64,000 nucleotides of DNA from Peribacillus glennii (GTDB lineage Bacteria > Bacillota > Bacilli > Bacillales > DSM-1321): NCBI RefSeq assembly GCF_003429105.1, contig NZ_QVTD01000003.1:1116001-1180000 (forward strand). Reading direction: 5' to 3'. The notes below the pieces were generated by a model. The model did not search any database, was not told the DNA's origin, and saw nothing but the letters and a program-made list of their open reading frames with translations. Position numbers and translations under genes: made by a program. Positions within the stretch are counted from its first letter, which is position 1; each line of letters begins with the position of its first letter. Shown in pieces: positions 16,892 to 25,054 of the stretch.

Positions 16892-17818
16892 ATGAAGAGA
16901 TGGCTTGTTATCGTTGGAAGCATGCTCGGTTATATCATCGGTGTGGGCGTTTATTTCTCCCAAAGGGTACTTTTTATGAAAAAGAAAGACATTGAGTTCG
17001 TGCGGGACCGAGAAATCACCGCCAATCGATTTATCGTTTCTCATTACGATGAGCTTCCGAAAGAAGAAATTTGGGTTTCTTCCCCATCCGGTTATGATTT
17101 GAAATGTGTATTCGTCGAGCCCCGCCAAACAAAAAAATGGGTGATCATTTGCCACGGCGTGACAGAAAATAAAATCAATTCTATCAAATATATGAATATG
17201 TTTTTGCAGCGCGGGTTTAATGCCGTCATTTATGACCACCGCCGACATGGCGAATCCGGGGGACTTACAAGCAGCTACGGCCATTTTGAAAAATTGGACC
17301 TAAAAGCGGTTATTGATGAGCTAAAACGAAGAAAAGGCGAGGATATCATCCTTGGAATCCACGGCGAATCAATGGGGGCCGCCACACTTTTGCTTTATGC
17401 CGGCACAATCGAGGACGGGGCCGATTTTTATGTGGCAGATTGTCCATTTTCGGATTTTGAAGCCCAGCTGAAACACCAGCTAAAAAAGGAGGTTCCTCTG
17501 CCATCCTGGATGGTGTTGCCCATCGGCACTGCCTTCATTAAGCTCCGCGGCGGCTATCACGTCAAGGACATATCGCCGATTTCTTTTGTGAAAAATATAA
17601 AAAAGCCGGTATTGTTCATTCATAGCGAGCCTGACGATTTTATCCCTGTCTCCATGACAAAGGAATTATACAGAAAAAAAGAAGGGCCGAAGCAGCTATA
17701 TATTGCTTCCGTCGGTGCCCATGCCCATTCTTATAATGATAACAGGGAGGAATATGAAGAAGTGATTGACAGGTTCCTGAATGACCTGGTGTTTTCCAAA
17801 GCAAATCAAACAGGCTGA
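16892..17818 (+). CDS. yqkD: Alpha/beta hydrolase (YqkD-like)
   Basis: A 308-residue serine hydrolase anchored by an N-terminal hydrophobic segment (about 4-24). The nucleophile elbow is HGES160MG, with the acid in SEPDD (248/249) and the catalytic His in GAHAHS (277 or 279); HG at 88-89 is part of the oxyanion site. The start at 16892 follows GGAGG. The substrate is unknown. Position next to yqkB and yqkE is the conserved order. Confidence 0.92.
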   Translation: MKRWLVIVGSMLGYIIGVGVYFSQRVLFMKKKDIEFVRDREITANRFIVSHYDELPKEEIWVSSPSGYDLKCVFVEPRQTKKWVIICHGVTENKINSIKYMNMFLQRGFNAVIYDHRRHGESGGLTSSYGHFEKLDLKAVIDELKRRKGEDIILGIHGESMGAATLLLYAGTIEDGADFYVADCPFSDFEAQLKHQLKKEVPLPSWMVLPIGTAFIKLRGGYHVKDISPISFVKNIKKPVLFIHSEPDDFIPVSMTKELYRKKEGPKQLYIASVGAHAHSYNDNREEYEEVIDRFLNDLVFSKANQTG

Positions 17819-17835
17819 CCAGTCAATGGCCAGCC
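17813..17835 (+). terminator. Hairpin at the end of yqkD
   Basis: GGCTG-A-CCA pairs with TGG-C-CAGCC around five bases. It overlaps the yqkD stop codon and lies just before the opposing yqkB. There is no T run, so its role as a terminator is uncertain. Confidence 0.35.
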
Positions 17836-17840
17836 CCTGA

Positions 17841-18170
17841 TTATGCTTGTGTCCTGTCAAAAAAGCTCATGCGCGGATTGAGGATCCCGTTTGGGCTTTT
17901 TAGCTGAAAGCTGTTTGCTTCAGGTACAAAATCAATTTTCATCGTTTCATCCAAGAAAATCATTTTTGTCTTTTCCAGATAAACCGGAAGAAAATTCGTT
18001 TCGATTTTTTCATGATCCTGCTTATGGCTATCAGTATACGAAAGGTTTGTCACGCCGCTCATGACGCAGCCGCATCCGTCTGTATCATAGTTTAACGTCA
18101 TATGCCCCTGTTTTCCATTGATTTTATCGGAAATTTTATTGATGGCTTTTTCAGTCCATTCTATTTTCAT
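17841..18170 (-). CDS. yqkB: HesB/IscA-like protein YqkB
   Basis: A 109-residue protein of the iron-sulphur biosynthesis (HesB/IscA-like) fold family. It has a CxC motif (Cys33, Cys35 in DGCGCVMSG) but lacks the third cysteine of true A-type carriers, so iron-sulphur transfer is doubtful. Length and position match B. subtilis YqkB. The start follows AGGGGAT. It converges on yqkD. Confidence 0.85.
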   Translation of the reverse strand: MKIEWTEKAINKISDKINGKQGHMTLNYDTDGCGCVMSGVTNLSYTDSHKQDHEKIETNFLPVYLEKTKMIFLDETMKIDFVPEANSFQLKSPNGILNPRMSFFDRTQA

Positions 18171-18278
18171 CGCGCGATCCCCTTTCCAGTTCGGGTGCTG
18201 TAATCCAGGATACCATTATACCGAAAGATTTCGATCCTGTTAATTTATCTGATTACAGCTTATTTTTTTAGAAAATAT

Positions 18279-18307
18279 TTGAAAATGAAAACATCTACCA
18301 TTAGGAT
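18279..18307 (+). promoter_or_regulatory. Sigma-A promoter of the CDGSH gene
   Basis: TTGAAA and TAGGAT are separated by 17 bp, about 35 bp upstream of the CDGSH start codon. Confidence 0.5.
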
Positions 18308-18340
18308 AATTATATGTACGTATGAACAGGAGGTTTTTAA

Positions 18341-18556
18341 ATGTCAAAAGTTCAAATTAAAGTGAATGATAACGGTTCATTGAGGGTTACAGGCGATGTG
18401 GAGCTGATCGATGGAGAGGGCAACATTTTTCAAACGAAGCCAACTTTCTCTTTATGCCGCTGCGGCATGTCCCAAAACCAACCATTCTGTGATGGCTACC
18501 ATAAAGGCAAGTTCGAATCAAAGGTTCGCGCCATCAAAGATGACGGCCAGGAATGA
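18341..18556 (+). CDS. CDGSH iron-sulphur domain protein
   Basis: A 71-residue protein carrying one CDGSH motif: C39-x-C41-xx-S-xxx-P-x-C50-D-G-Y-H54. These three Cys and one His bind a labile [2Fe-2S] cluster in the mitoNEET family. The usual Ser/Ala/Thr before the His is Tyr here. The gene has its own promoter and an AGGAGG site. Its role is unknown; members act in redox or cluster transfer. Confidence 0.9.
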   Translation: MSKVQIKVNDNGSLRVTGDVELIDGEGNIFQTKPTFSLCRCGMSQNQPFCDGYHKGKFESKVRAIKDDGQE

Positions 18557-18653
18557 CTGGATTATAGCAGCAAAGAATGCATCACTTTAGGAAGCTCGCC
18601 GATGCCGACGAGCTTTATGATGATGATGTACTGCCGTTGTCCGCACACTCTAT

Positions 18654-18989
18654 TTACTCTCCTGCTGTACGCACATCGACTATGTCAGCGAGGCGGACAT
18701 AATGGGCCTCATCAAACCGGTCCACCACATGAAGCTTTTGCTGCAATTCATTGTAATAATGGATCGTACCGATCAATAGCTGGTGGCGGCGGTTTTCATA
18801 ATAAATGATGTTGACGGCAGAGCCGGTTTCCATCGCCTCGCCTATTGCCATATTCATTTCTTCCAGCTGCTGTTCGTCCAAATCCCGCCTTTCTTCATAT
18901 GTGTCCTCTTGTGCCCAATCACGCAGCAGCTTTACGTGCTCAGGCAGCATCATTGATGTCCATTTGATGCGCCCCCGATCCCGAATCAT
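18654..18989 (-). CDS. yqjX: YolD-like protein, partner of the UvrX-type polymerase
   Basis: A 111-residue YolD-like protein (start RGRIKWTSMMLPEHVKLLRDW is the family signature). YolD genes almost always follow a Y-family polymerase of the UvrX/YqjW type and are SOS-induced with it. Here the polymerase lies upstream on the same strand, but 278 bases of repeat DNA separate the two, unlike the usual tight pair. It has its own GGAGGG site. The molecular function is unknown. Confidence 0.88.
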   Translation of the reverse strand: MIRDRGRIKWTSMMLPEHVKLLRDWAQEDTYEERRDLDEQQLEEMNMAIGEAMETGSAVNIIYYENRRHQLLIGTIHYYNELQQKLHVVDRFDEAHYVRLADIVDVRTAGE

Positions 18990-19007
18990 TGGTTAAGTCC
19001 CTCCTTA

Positions 19008-19129
19008 TTAGAAAAGCGGAAGCGCCCCGTTCAGCCCCGACAAGCATAAGGCGCACCTCTTAGGAGGGCCTGCGCTCCGGAGAGGGGTGACTTATGACCT
19101 CAAGGGGGCTGGGCGCTGTAGCTAGACAC
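19008..19129. repeat. Interspersed Bacillaceae repeat (bcr1-like)
   Basis: The element starts TTAGAAAAGCGGAAGCGCC, contains CCCCGACAAGCATAAGG and GGAGAGGGGTGACTTATG, and ends GCTGTAGCTAGACA. It resembles the dispersed non-coding repeats (bcr1 type) known from the Bacillus cereus group. A much longer degraded relative lies at 57825-58144 and shares the GGAGAGGGGT..TTATG core and the GCTAGACA end. It sits between polY2 and its yolD partner. Confidence 0.7.
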
Positions 19130-19267
19130 CAAAACATGTTGAAAATTTTATACTTTCTTATCTTATTAAAATCGGAAACGCCCCCTATTAAGGAATGTCG
19201 ACAAGTGTATTTTCGGCCAGTCCTGCACGCCGCAGACCAATGCCCGCCAAATTTTAAATTCGCGCGC

Positions 19268-20527
19268 CTATGCCTTATGTCCACCAAGAAGCTTGCTCCG
19301 CTGGACAGCGGTTCCCGCCTCCGTATAGGAAACCGCCCTCAGCAGCGCGTTGGAACCATGCTTGCGGCGAATGCCATCCACCGTATAGCCCAGCTTCCTT
19401 CTTTTCCAGCGGGAGGAATCAAACAATGTCAATTGCATCTCGTTATCCTCCGTGATGTTTGAAAGCGTGATTGAAATGTTCCTGACTGTTTTCGGAAGGT
19501 AGTTTTCCTTAAACAATTCAAGACATATCCTGTATAAATCCATCGTAATGTTCGTCGGCTCATCGACCGACCTGGACCGGTGAAAGCCGCCGCCAAATTC
19601 TTCTTGGCTGTAGCCAATCCCGAGGCTGATCGTCCGTCCCGCTTTCCGGTGCGCTCGTGCCCTCCTTGCCACCTCCTCGCACATTTCCAGAATCACATGC
19701 TTTACTTCCGCTTCTTCTTTATAATCCCGAAGCAAAACCTGGCTTTTTCCAAAGCTGACCTGCCCCTCCATAATCGGTGCGCCCATATCGGACATGTCGA
19801 TTCCCCAGGCATGGTAATAAAGCTGGTTTCCCATAATCCCGAATTTGGCTTCCAGTTTTTCAAGGCTGTAGTTAGCTAACTGCCCCACGGTGAAAATTCC
19901 CATTCCATTCAATGTTTTCTGTAGCCGCTTGCCAATCCCCCACATTTCGTTAAGGGGCGAAATCGGCCAGAGCTTTGTTTTTACATCCTCGTATGTCCAT
20001 TCGGCAATTCCCTTCTTTTTGGCTTCCAAATCAAGGCACAGCTTTGCCAAAAGCATGTTTGGCCCGATTCCAATCGCACAAGGAAGCTGGAATTCGCGTT
20101 CGATTTCATCCCTGATTTTTGCAGCAATGGTGCGTGCATCGCCCCATAAAGGGTGGGCGCCGTCGACCTTCAAAAAACTTTCGTCCACGCTGTACACGTG
20201 AATCGCTTCCTTTGGAACGTAACGGTTGAACAGCCGGGTGATTTCTGTGGATATGCGTAAATAGGTGGCCATCTTGGGTTCATCCAGTATGATCCGCGGA
20301 TCCTCGGGAATTTCGAACATCCGCGAGCCGGTTTTAATGCCGAAATCTTTTTTCAGCTTAGGGGATGCGGCCAGCACGACACTGCCTGGGCGATCTTTAT
20401 TGGCGATGACAGCCAGGTGGCATTCAAGAGGATCAAGGCCGCGCATGACGGCTGAACAGCTTGCATAGAAGCTCTTCATGTCAATGCATATGATCTGTTG
20501 CTTTGGCATCGTGATGTAATCGACCAT
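19268..20527 (-). CDS. polY2: Y-family DNA polymerase (PolY2/UvrX type)
   Basis: A 419-residue error-prone translesion polymerase of the YqjW/UvrX group. Active-site carboxylates are visible as Asp16 (CIDMKSFYASC) and Asp115-Glu116 (YSVDESFL). A helix-hairpin-helix near 205-225 and the little finger domain follow. The ATG start is seven bases after GGAGGA. The promoter region carries two LexA (Cheo) box-like sequences, as expected for B. subtilis yqjW, which is SOS-induced. The normally adjacent YolD-like gene is displaced by a repeat. Confidence 0.93.
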   Translation of the reverse strand: MVDYITMPKQQIICIDMKSFYASCSAVMRGLDPLECHLAVIANKDRPGSVVLAASPKLKKDFGIKTGSRMFEIPEDPRIILDEPKMATYLRISTEITRLFNRYVPKEAIHVYSVDESFLKVDGAHPLWGDARTIAAKIRDEIEREFQLPCAIGIGPNMLLAKLCLDLEAKKKGIAEWTYEDVKTKLWPISPLNEMWGIGKRLQKTLNGMGIFTVGQLANYSLEKLEAKFGIMGNQLYYHAWGIDMSDMGAPIMEGQVSFGKSQVLLRDYKEEAEVKHVILEMCEEVARRARAHRKAGRTISLGIGYSQEEFGGGFHRSRSVDEPTNITMDLYRICLELFKENYLPKTVRNISITLSNITEDNEMQLTLFDSSRWKRRKLGYTVDGIRRKHGSNALLRAVSYTEAGTAVQRSKLLGGHKA

Positions 20528-20546
20528 TAGCGATCCTCCTCCAAGC

Positions 20547-20601
20547 AGAATGTATGTTCGTTTTTTGTATTATACCCATATCTTAATCGAATACACGTTC
20601 G
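20547..20601 (-). promoter_or_regulatory. SOS promoter with two LexA boxes
   Basis: A TATAAT -10 (20569-20574, minus strand) lies between two matches to the Bacillus LexA consensus CGAACN4GTTCG. One, at 20588-20601 (CGAATACACGTTCG), has a single mismatch and covers the -35 region. The other, at 20547-20560, also has the CGAAC half intact. LexA bound here would block polY2 transcription. Confidence 0.75.
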
Positions 20602-20698
20602 TGTTCAATGGAAATTTTACTGCAAATTTCAACATTTTGACCTGATTTCCTTGCCGGTTCCATTTTTCGCAAAATCCGTGACGTTATTTTAAGCATAG

Positions 20699-20746
20699 AA
20701 AAGGGCTGTCTCATAGCTGAAAATCAACTTATGAGACAGCCCTTTT
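20699..20746 (-). terminator. Terminator after the DUF3221 lipoprotein gene
   Basis: A 17-bp perfect inverted repeat (20699-20715 and 20730-20746) with A4/T4 ends separates the lipoprotein gene from polY2, so polY2 depends on its own SOS promoter. Confidence 0.88.
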
Positions 20747-20774
20747 CCACGGGAAAGACTCCCCCGCGGCCATA

Positions 20775-21305
20775 TTATTCTTCATATAAAACATTAAACG
20801 AAATTTCATCCACCGTCACTGTAAAAGAGCTGTCCAAATTGGAACGGCTCATCATTTCCAGCTGGTAGACCCGTTCAGCAGCCAGATATGTCAGTTTCCT
20901 GACAAAAAAGCGCTGGCTATCTCCTTTCTGAACATTTGAGATTGCGGATGTGACAACTTTCTGTTCTTTCAAGCTTTCTTCATCTATCTGGATAATGATC
21001 AGCCTGGCAATTGCACGGCCAGGAAGCGATTCTTCCATTTCCCCCGCATACCAAACTTTCGCCTTCATTCCAATCATTACGTCTTTCATTTTTAATTTAT
21101 CGCCATTTGAATCCTTGATCGACGTGTTTTCCGATACGGTGTAATATGTATTTTTAATTAACACTTCTTTTCCATCAGCCAGGTCAGTGATATATCCGGT
21201 TTCCCCTTTTGTAATTTCTTCCATATTCGTTCCGTGGCCAGGACCGCAGCCAGCCAATGCCACAAGCATAGAAATATGCAGAAGCATTTTAGCTTTTGCC
21301 TTCAT
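20775..21305 (-). CDS. DUF3221-type lipoprotein
   Basis: A 176-residue exported lipoprotein: the signal peptide ends in LVALAGC, so Cys20 would be lipidated and the protein held on the outer face of the membrane. The body (GETGYITDLADGKEVLI, then MKDVMIGMKAKVWY) resembles DUF3221 proteins such as YobA. The start at 21305 follows GGAGGG. The function is unknown. It is transcribed alone. Confidence 0.75.
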   Translation of the reverse strand: MKAKAKMLLHISMLVALAGCGPGHGTNMEEITKGETGYITDLADGKEVLIKNTYYTVSENTSIKDSNGDKLKMKDVMIGMKAKVWYAGEMEESLPGRAIARLIIIQIDEESLKEQKVVTSAISNVQKGDSQRFFVRKLTYLAAERVYQLEMMSRSNLDSSFTVTVDEISFNVLYEE

Positions 21306-21481
21306 CCCGCATCCCTCCAACTCCACAATAGACGAACACTCAAAATCTTAGAAATTCCAATATTTTACTTGAATATACACAAAAACTTGATGCCGGTAAA
21401 GAAAATCGCCTCTTTCATATTTTAAAAAGAGACGATAAGCAATTGTATTTTTTAAAGCGTTAAAGCGATGGGGATTAGCCC

Positions 21482-22273
21482 CTATTTCTTAAAAAATGCA
21501 TTTTTTCCGACTGCTTCTACAGTTCGTGGGAAAAGGGTATAGAGTAAGCTCCCCAGATTCATCCAGCCCGGCAGATTGATTTCCCGTTTTTTCGTGAGCA
21601 TGGCGGAAACAATATTTTCCGCGACATAGTCCGGTTTTAGCATGAACTTTTGGATATTCTTCACATAAGTCCCGGATTCGTCGGCGATATTGAAAAAGTT
21701 CGTAGCAATTGGTCCTGGATTGACGGTTGTAACAAACACATCGTTCCTCATTAGCTCAAGGCGTAGGCTGTTCGAATAACCCAAAACGGCATGCTTGGTC
21801 GCCGAATAGACGCTTGATTTCGGGGTCGCGATTTTGCCCGCCTGTGAGGCAATATTAATGATATGTCCATGTTTCCGCCGGATCATTGAGGGAATAACTG
21901 CCTGCGTGCAGGCAATTAAGCCAAGCACATTCACATCAAACATCGCTTTCACCTCTTCAAGCCCGGCCTCGTGGGCTTCTTTAAAAACCCCAAAGCCCGC
22001 ATTGTTCACCAATACATCAATTTCACCGGCAATGTCCGCAGCCTCTGCAAATACCGGTTTAATTTTAGCCGTATCGGCTACATCCAGCTTAAACGCGAAA
22101 GCTTCTGTTTGGTACTGGCTGGAAATTTCCTCCTTTAGCTCGTTTAATTTATCGATGCTTCTCGCAAGGAGGACAACGCGCGCCCCTTCGCTTGCCGCCC
22201 GGATGGCCGTCTCCCTGCCGATTCCACCGGAAGCACCCGTAATGGCCACGCATTTACCCTGCAGCCTGCCCAT
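21482..22273 (-). CDS. yqjQ: Short-chain dehydrogenase (YqjQ-like)
   Basis: A 263-residue SDR oxidoreductase with the NAD(P)-binding TGASGGIG (12-19), NNAG (90-93) and the catalytic Ser143, Tyr156 and Lys160. The C-terminus carries the LPGWMN..LYTLFP pattern of the YqjQ/DltE-like group. It starts 15 bases after yqjP and is cotranscribed with it, as in B. subtilis. The substrate is not known. Confidence 0.92.
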   Translation of the reverse strand: MGRLQGKCVAITGASGGIGRETAIRAASEGARVVLLARSIDKLNELKEEISSQYQTEAFAFKLDVADTAKIKPVFAEAADIAGEIDVLVNNAGFGVFKEAHEAGLEEVKAMFDVNVLGLIACTQAVIPSMIRRKHGHIINIASQAGKIATPKSSVYSATKHAVLGYSNSLRLELMRNDVFVTTVNPGPIATNFFNIADESGTYVKNIQKFMLKPDYVAENIVSAMLTKKREINLPGWMNLGSLLYTLFPRTVEAVGKNAFFKK

Positions 22274-22288
22274 ACATATCCCACCTTA

Positions 22289-23254
22289 TCATTGCTGAAC
22301 CGAATAAATGATCATTCCTGATTTTTCTTCTGTTTTAATTTCCCCTAAATTCTCGAGATAGTCAAGCTGCCCGACCGTTTCCGAAAGCGTCAGGCCCAAT
22401 TCCTTCTCGTAGACAGCAGGAAAGAGCCGCTTGCAAACTTCAAAGCCTGTCAAAGCGTTTTCCTCGAGTATCTTTTTGACATTCATGGCACGAAGATGCT
22501 GGCGTTCCCTCTGTTTTTTGATGAGGCCCGGCACATCAAACACCTCGTTGCCATGGCCGGTATACAGCATTGAAATAGGTATGCCTAGCCATTTGTTTAA
22601 AGAATCATTATATTGCAGCAGAGGCTTGGGCCGATCTTCGCCCGGAATGATAGGAGGCTCCATTAACGGGTTAGGCGATATTTTTTCCAGCAGATGGTCG
22701 CCGCCGATCATCACACCGTCTTTTTCGCGGTAAAAAGAAATGTGGCTCTGCGCATGACCCGGTGTTTCAATCACTTTCCAATCATCGTGTGCCGGCACAG
22801 TATCCCCTTCAACGAGTCCGGAACGAAGCACGCGCGGACTGACGAATTTCGCCGAGCGCCGAATTTGTGCGACCATCTTTTTATACTCCTCAGGCACCCC
22901 GAGCTTACGTGCAAAATCAAGGTAAAAACGCTCATGTTCTCCTATGAATTCGTCGCTCATAAGAAGGAATCTCTGGTTATTGGGATGGCCATATACCGGA
23001 ACATCCACTGAAAAAAGTCCAAGGCCTCCTGCATGGTCGGGATGGTGATGGGTTAACACAACTTGTTCAATATCGTCCAACCTCAATCCAAGTTCTCCCA
23101 GCCCGCGCAGCAGCGCTTCTTTTCCTTGCTCTGTTTGAAGGCCCGTATCAATCAATGTCAATGCATCGCCCTTTATGATATAAACATTTACATCCCCTAC
23201 CGGAAAAGGTGTCGGCAAGGAGATTTTCGCAACGCCGTTTTTCCATTCTGTCAT
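22289..23254 (-). CDS. yqjP: Metallo-beta-lactamase fold hydrolase (YqjP-like)
   Basis: A 321-residue protein with the zinc motif HxHxDH (His69, His71, Asp73, His74) and a later HAQSH and TGHGNEV, giving a full binuclear site of the glyoxalase II-like group. A C-terminal helical extension (about 220-320) is typical of YqjP. I chose the ATG at 23254 eight bases after AAGGTGG. It forms an operon with yqjQ. The substrate is unknown. Confidence 0.9.
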   Translation of the reverse strand: MTEWKNGVAKISLPTPFPVGDVNVYIIKGDALTLIDTGLQTEQGKEALLRGLGELGLRLDDIEQVVLTHHHPDHAGGLGLFSVDVPVYGHPNNQRFLLMSDEFIGEHERFYLDFARKLGVPEEYKKMVAQIRRSAKFVSPRVLRSGLVEGDTVPAHDDWKVIETPGHAQSHISFYREKDGVMIGGDHLLEKISPNPLMEPPIIPGEDRPKPLLQYNDSLNKWLGIPISMLYTGHGNEVFDVPGLIKKQRERQHLRAMNVKKILEENALTGFEVCKRLFPAVYEKELGLTLSETVGQLDYLENLGEIKTEEKSGMIIYSVQQ

Positions 23255-23298
23255 TTTTTCTGCCACCTTGAATATTATATTTATATAAAGTGAAACTT

Positions 23299-23366
23299 AC
23301 ATCAGCGAGGTTCATTCCCACAGATGGATAGTTGAACCAATCGGACATTTACGGGCAGTTATCCCC
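23299..23366. other. Structured element upstream of yqjP
   Basis: Read on the minus strand, this stretch (GGGATAACTGCCCGTAAATG, then TTGGTTCAACTATCC and GAATGAACCTCGC) forms a GGTTCA/TGAACC stem. I have the impression that near-identical sequences occur in other Bacillus genomes, which would make it a repeat or a small structured RNA, but I cannot verify this. Confidence 0.35.
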
Positions 23367-23577
23367 TTCTTCAGACTTCTTTATTCTCTTTATATCTAGA
23401 ATTGGGGGGTGATCCACGTGAATGCGGAATAAATATCTTCATAATAGCTGGAAAATATTACATAAAAAATAAAAACAAAATTTTTTATTTACTACATATC
23501 TTACCTCTAAGACAGTGAATTGTCATTATTTTCACATAGTTTGAAATTATTTTTTTGATTTTTCTAACAATCCTTTC

Positions 23578-23607
23578 TTGACATAAGCCTTGTTCATGCC
23601 CCATAAT
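23578..23607 (+). promoter_or_regulatory. Sigma-A promoter of proI
   Basis: TTGACA and CATAAT are separated by 18 bp, just ahead of the T-box leader. Transcription would start near 23614. Confidence 0.75.
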
Positions 23608-23613
23608 CACAAG

Positions 23614-23872
23614 TAAAATTAAAACGGCATGGCAATGAATAAGACCAGTAAATACACTATGGCTAAAGAGAGTGGAGCTCACCGGCTGAAAGGCTTCACA
23701 GTCCCCTGGGATATTGAACCTACCTTACGAGCCTTCAGGAAAACCTGGCGTTCAACCGGCGATAACGGTTACCAGAGCTGCATTTTCCCGTGATTTACAA
23801 GGAAGATGAACAAAGGTGGTACCACGGAAGCAAAGGCCTTTCGTCCTTTATTTGGATGATGGGCTTTTTTTC
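23614..23872 (+). promoter_or_regulatory. Proline T-box leader of proI
   Basis: The leader contains the T-box sequence AAAGGTGGTACCACGG (23812-23827), whose GGTGG can pair with the free end of an uncharged tRNA. It is followed by a terminator stem (about 23836-23864) and T7. The stem I region has GAACCTACC, which places CCT, a proline codon, in the specifier position. Uncharged tRNA-Pro would bind and allow read-through into proI, so proline shortage raises proline synthesis. Confidence 0.9.
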
Positions 23873-24008
23873 ATTTATAGTTGATAGCATTTATTTAAAC
23901 TCATACATGTCCGAATAGGAGCTTATCTGAGAGACAGGTGCCGGATTTGCCGCAGGTTTTCAATATTTCACTATTCATTTTATGCGTTTCGTTAAAGGAG
24001 GAATATTC

Positions 24009-24863
24009 ATGAGTAAGATCGCATTTATTGGTGCAGGTTCGATGGCTGAGGCCATCATATCAGGAATGGTTGCAAAGAATCTCGTCGAACCGGGAGAAAT
24101 CCATGTTACAAACAGGTCCGATAAAGAAAGACTGGCTTTCCTGCAAAGCCGGTACGAGGTAACTGTCTCGGAATCATTGGAAATGCTGCTTAATGATGCC
24201 GATGTAGTATTCCTGGCCGTGAAACCGAAGGACATACTTAGAGCAATGGAGGCGGCGAAGCCTTATATAAACGAAGAAATGCTGCTCATATCAGTAGCCG
24301 CGGGCGTGGATACTGCCAGCCTGGAAGGAATTATCAGCAAGAAGGTCGCGATAATCCGGGCCATGCCAAATACATCGGCAGCCGTTGGCGAATCTGCAAC
24401 CGCGATTGCGGCCAATCAATATACGAACCAGCCTGATCTTGATCTCGCCCGTAAGCTTTTCGAGACGATCGGATCCGTCACCAATGTCAAAGAAGATCAA
24501 TTGAATGCGGTGACAGGATTATCTGGCAGCGGGCCGGCCTATATTTATTATCTTGTGGAAGCAATGGAGAAATCGTCGGTGACGATCGGGCTGGACAGGG
24601 AGACTGCCAAGCAATTAATCATCCAGACTTTGATCGGCGCAGCGGCCATGCTGACCAACTCTGATAAGCCGCCGGCCGTTCTCCGCAAAGAGGTTACATC
24701 CCCGGGAGGAACAACAGAAGCAGGAATTAAGGTCCTTGAAGAAAATGGAGTTCAGGAAGCGCTTATTTCCTGCATTCAGGAGGCAGCCATGCAATCCAAG
24801 AGATTGGGTGAGCAAATCAGCGATGAATTAGCCGGGAGCCTATTGCTCCGAAACGCAAGATAA
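24009..24863 (+). CDS. proI: Pyrroline-5-carboxylate reductase
   Basis: ProI reduces 1-pyrroline-5-carboxylate to L-proline with NADPH, the last step of proline synthesis. The 284-residue protein has the N-terminal Rossmann motif FIGAGSMAEAI (6-16) and the C-terminal family signature SPGGTTEAGIKVLEENGV. I chose the ATG at 24009 behind AAAGGAGG. Its T-box with a proline specifier confirms the pathway. B. subtilis proI (yqjO) sits in the same order. Confidence 0.96.
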   Translation: MSKIAFIGAGSMAEAIISGMVAKNLVEPGEIHVTNRSDKERLAFLQSRYEVTVSESLEMLLNDADVVFLAVKPKDILRAMEAAKPYINEEMLLISVAAGVDTASLEGIISKKVAIIRAMPNTSAAVGESATAIAANQYTNQPDLDLARKLFETIGSVTNVKEDQLNAVTGLSGSGPAYIYYLVEAMEKSSVTIGLDRETAKQLIIQTLIGAAAMLTNSDKPPAVLRKEVTSPGGTTEAGIKVLEENGVQEALISCIQEAAMQSKRLGEQISDELAGSLLLRNAR

Positions 24864-24885
24864 ACAGATGATACGCGCCCATCGC

Positions 24886-24957
24886 ATGGTAACGCGTTAA
24901 AGCACCGGTGGTCTACCCCACCACGGTAATGCGTTAAATCCAGGGGGGCTGACCCCC
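24886..24957. repeat. GCGTTAAA-type repeat, copy 1
   Basis: Two copies of GGTAAYGCGTTAAA (24888-24901 and 24925-24938) flank a CACCGGTGG/CCACCACGG hairpin and are followed by GGGGGGCTGACCCCC. A related element with GTTAATGCGTTAAAG and GGGGA..CTGACCCC ends lies at 38905-38959. It is a non-coding dispersed repeat in the proI-namA gap. Confidence 0.6.
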
Positions 24958-25054
24958 ACTCGGCAGCAGGTAGCAATCAGATTTTTAGTAGTAACATGCA
25001 ATGATTGTTATACTAACCTTGTATTTGAATCGCAATTACAAGGAGAGTGGAAGC

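Noticed and set aside
23148-23348. A 66-codon minus-strand frame starting MSDWFNYPSVGMNLADV
   Set aside because: It overlaps the well-supported start of yqjP in another frame and covers the structured element; no ribosome site.
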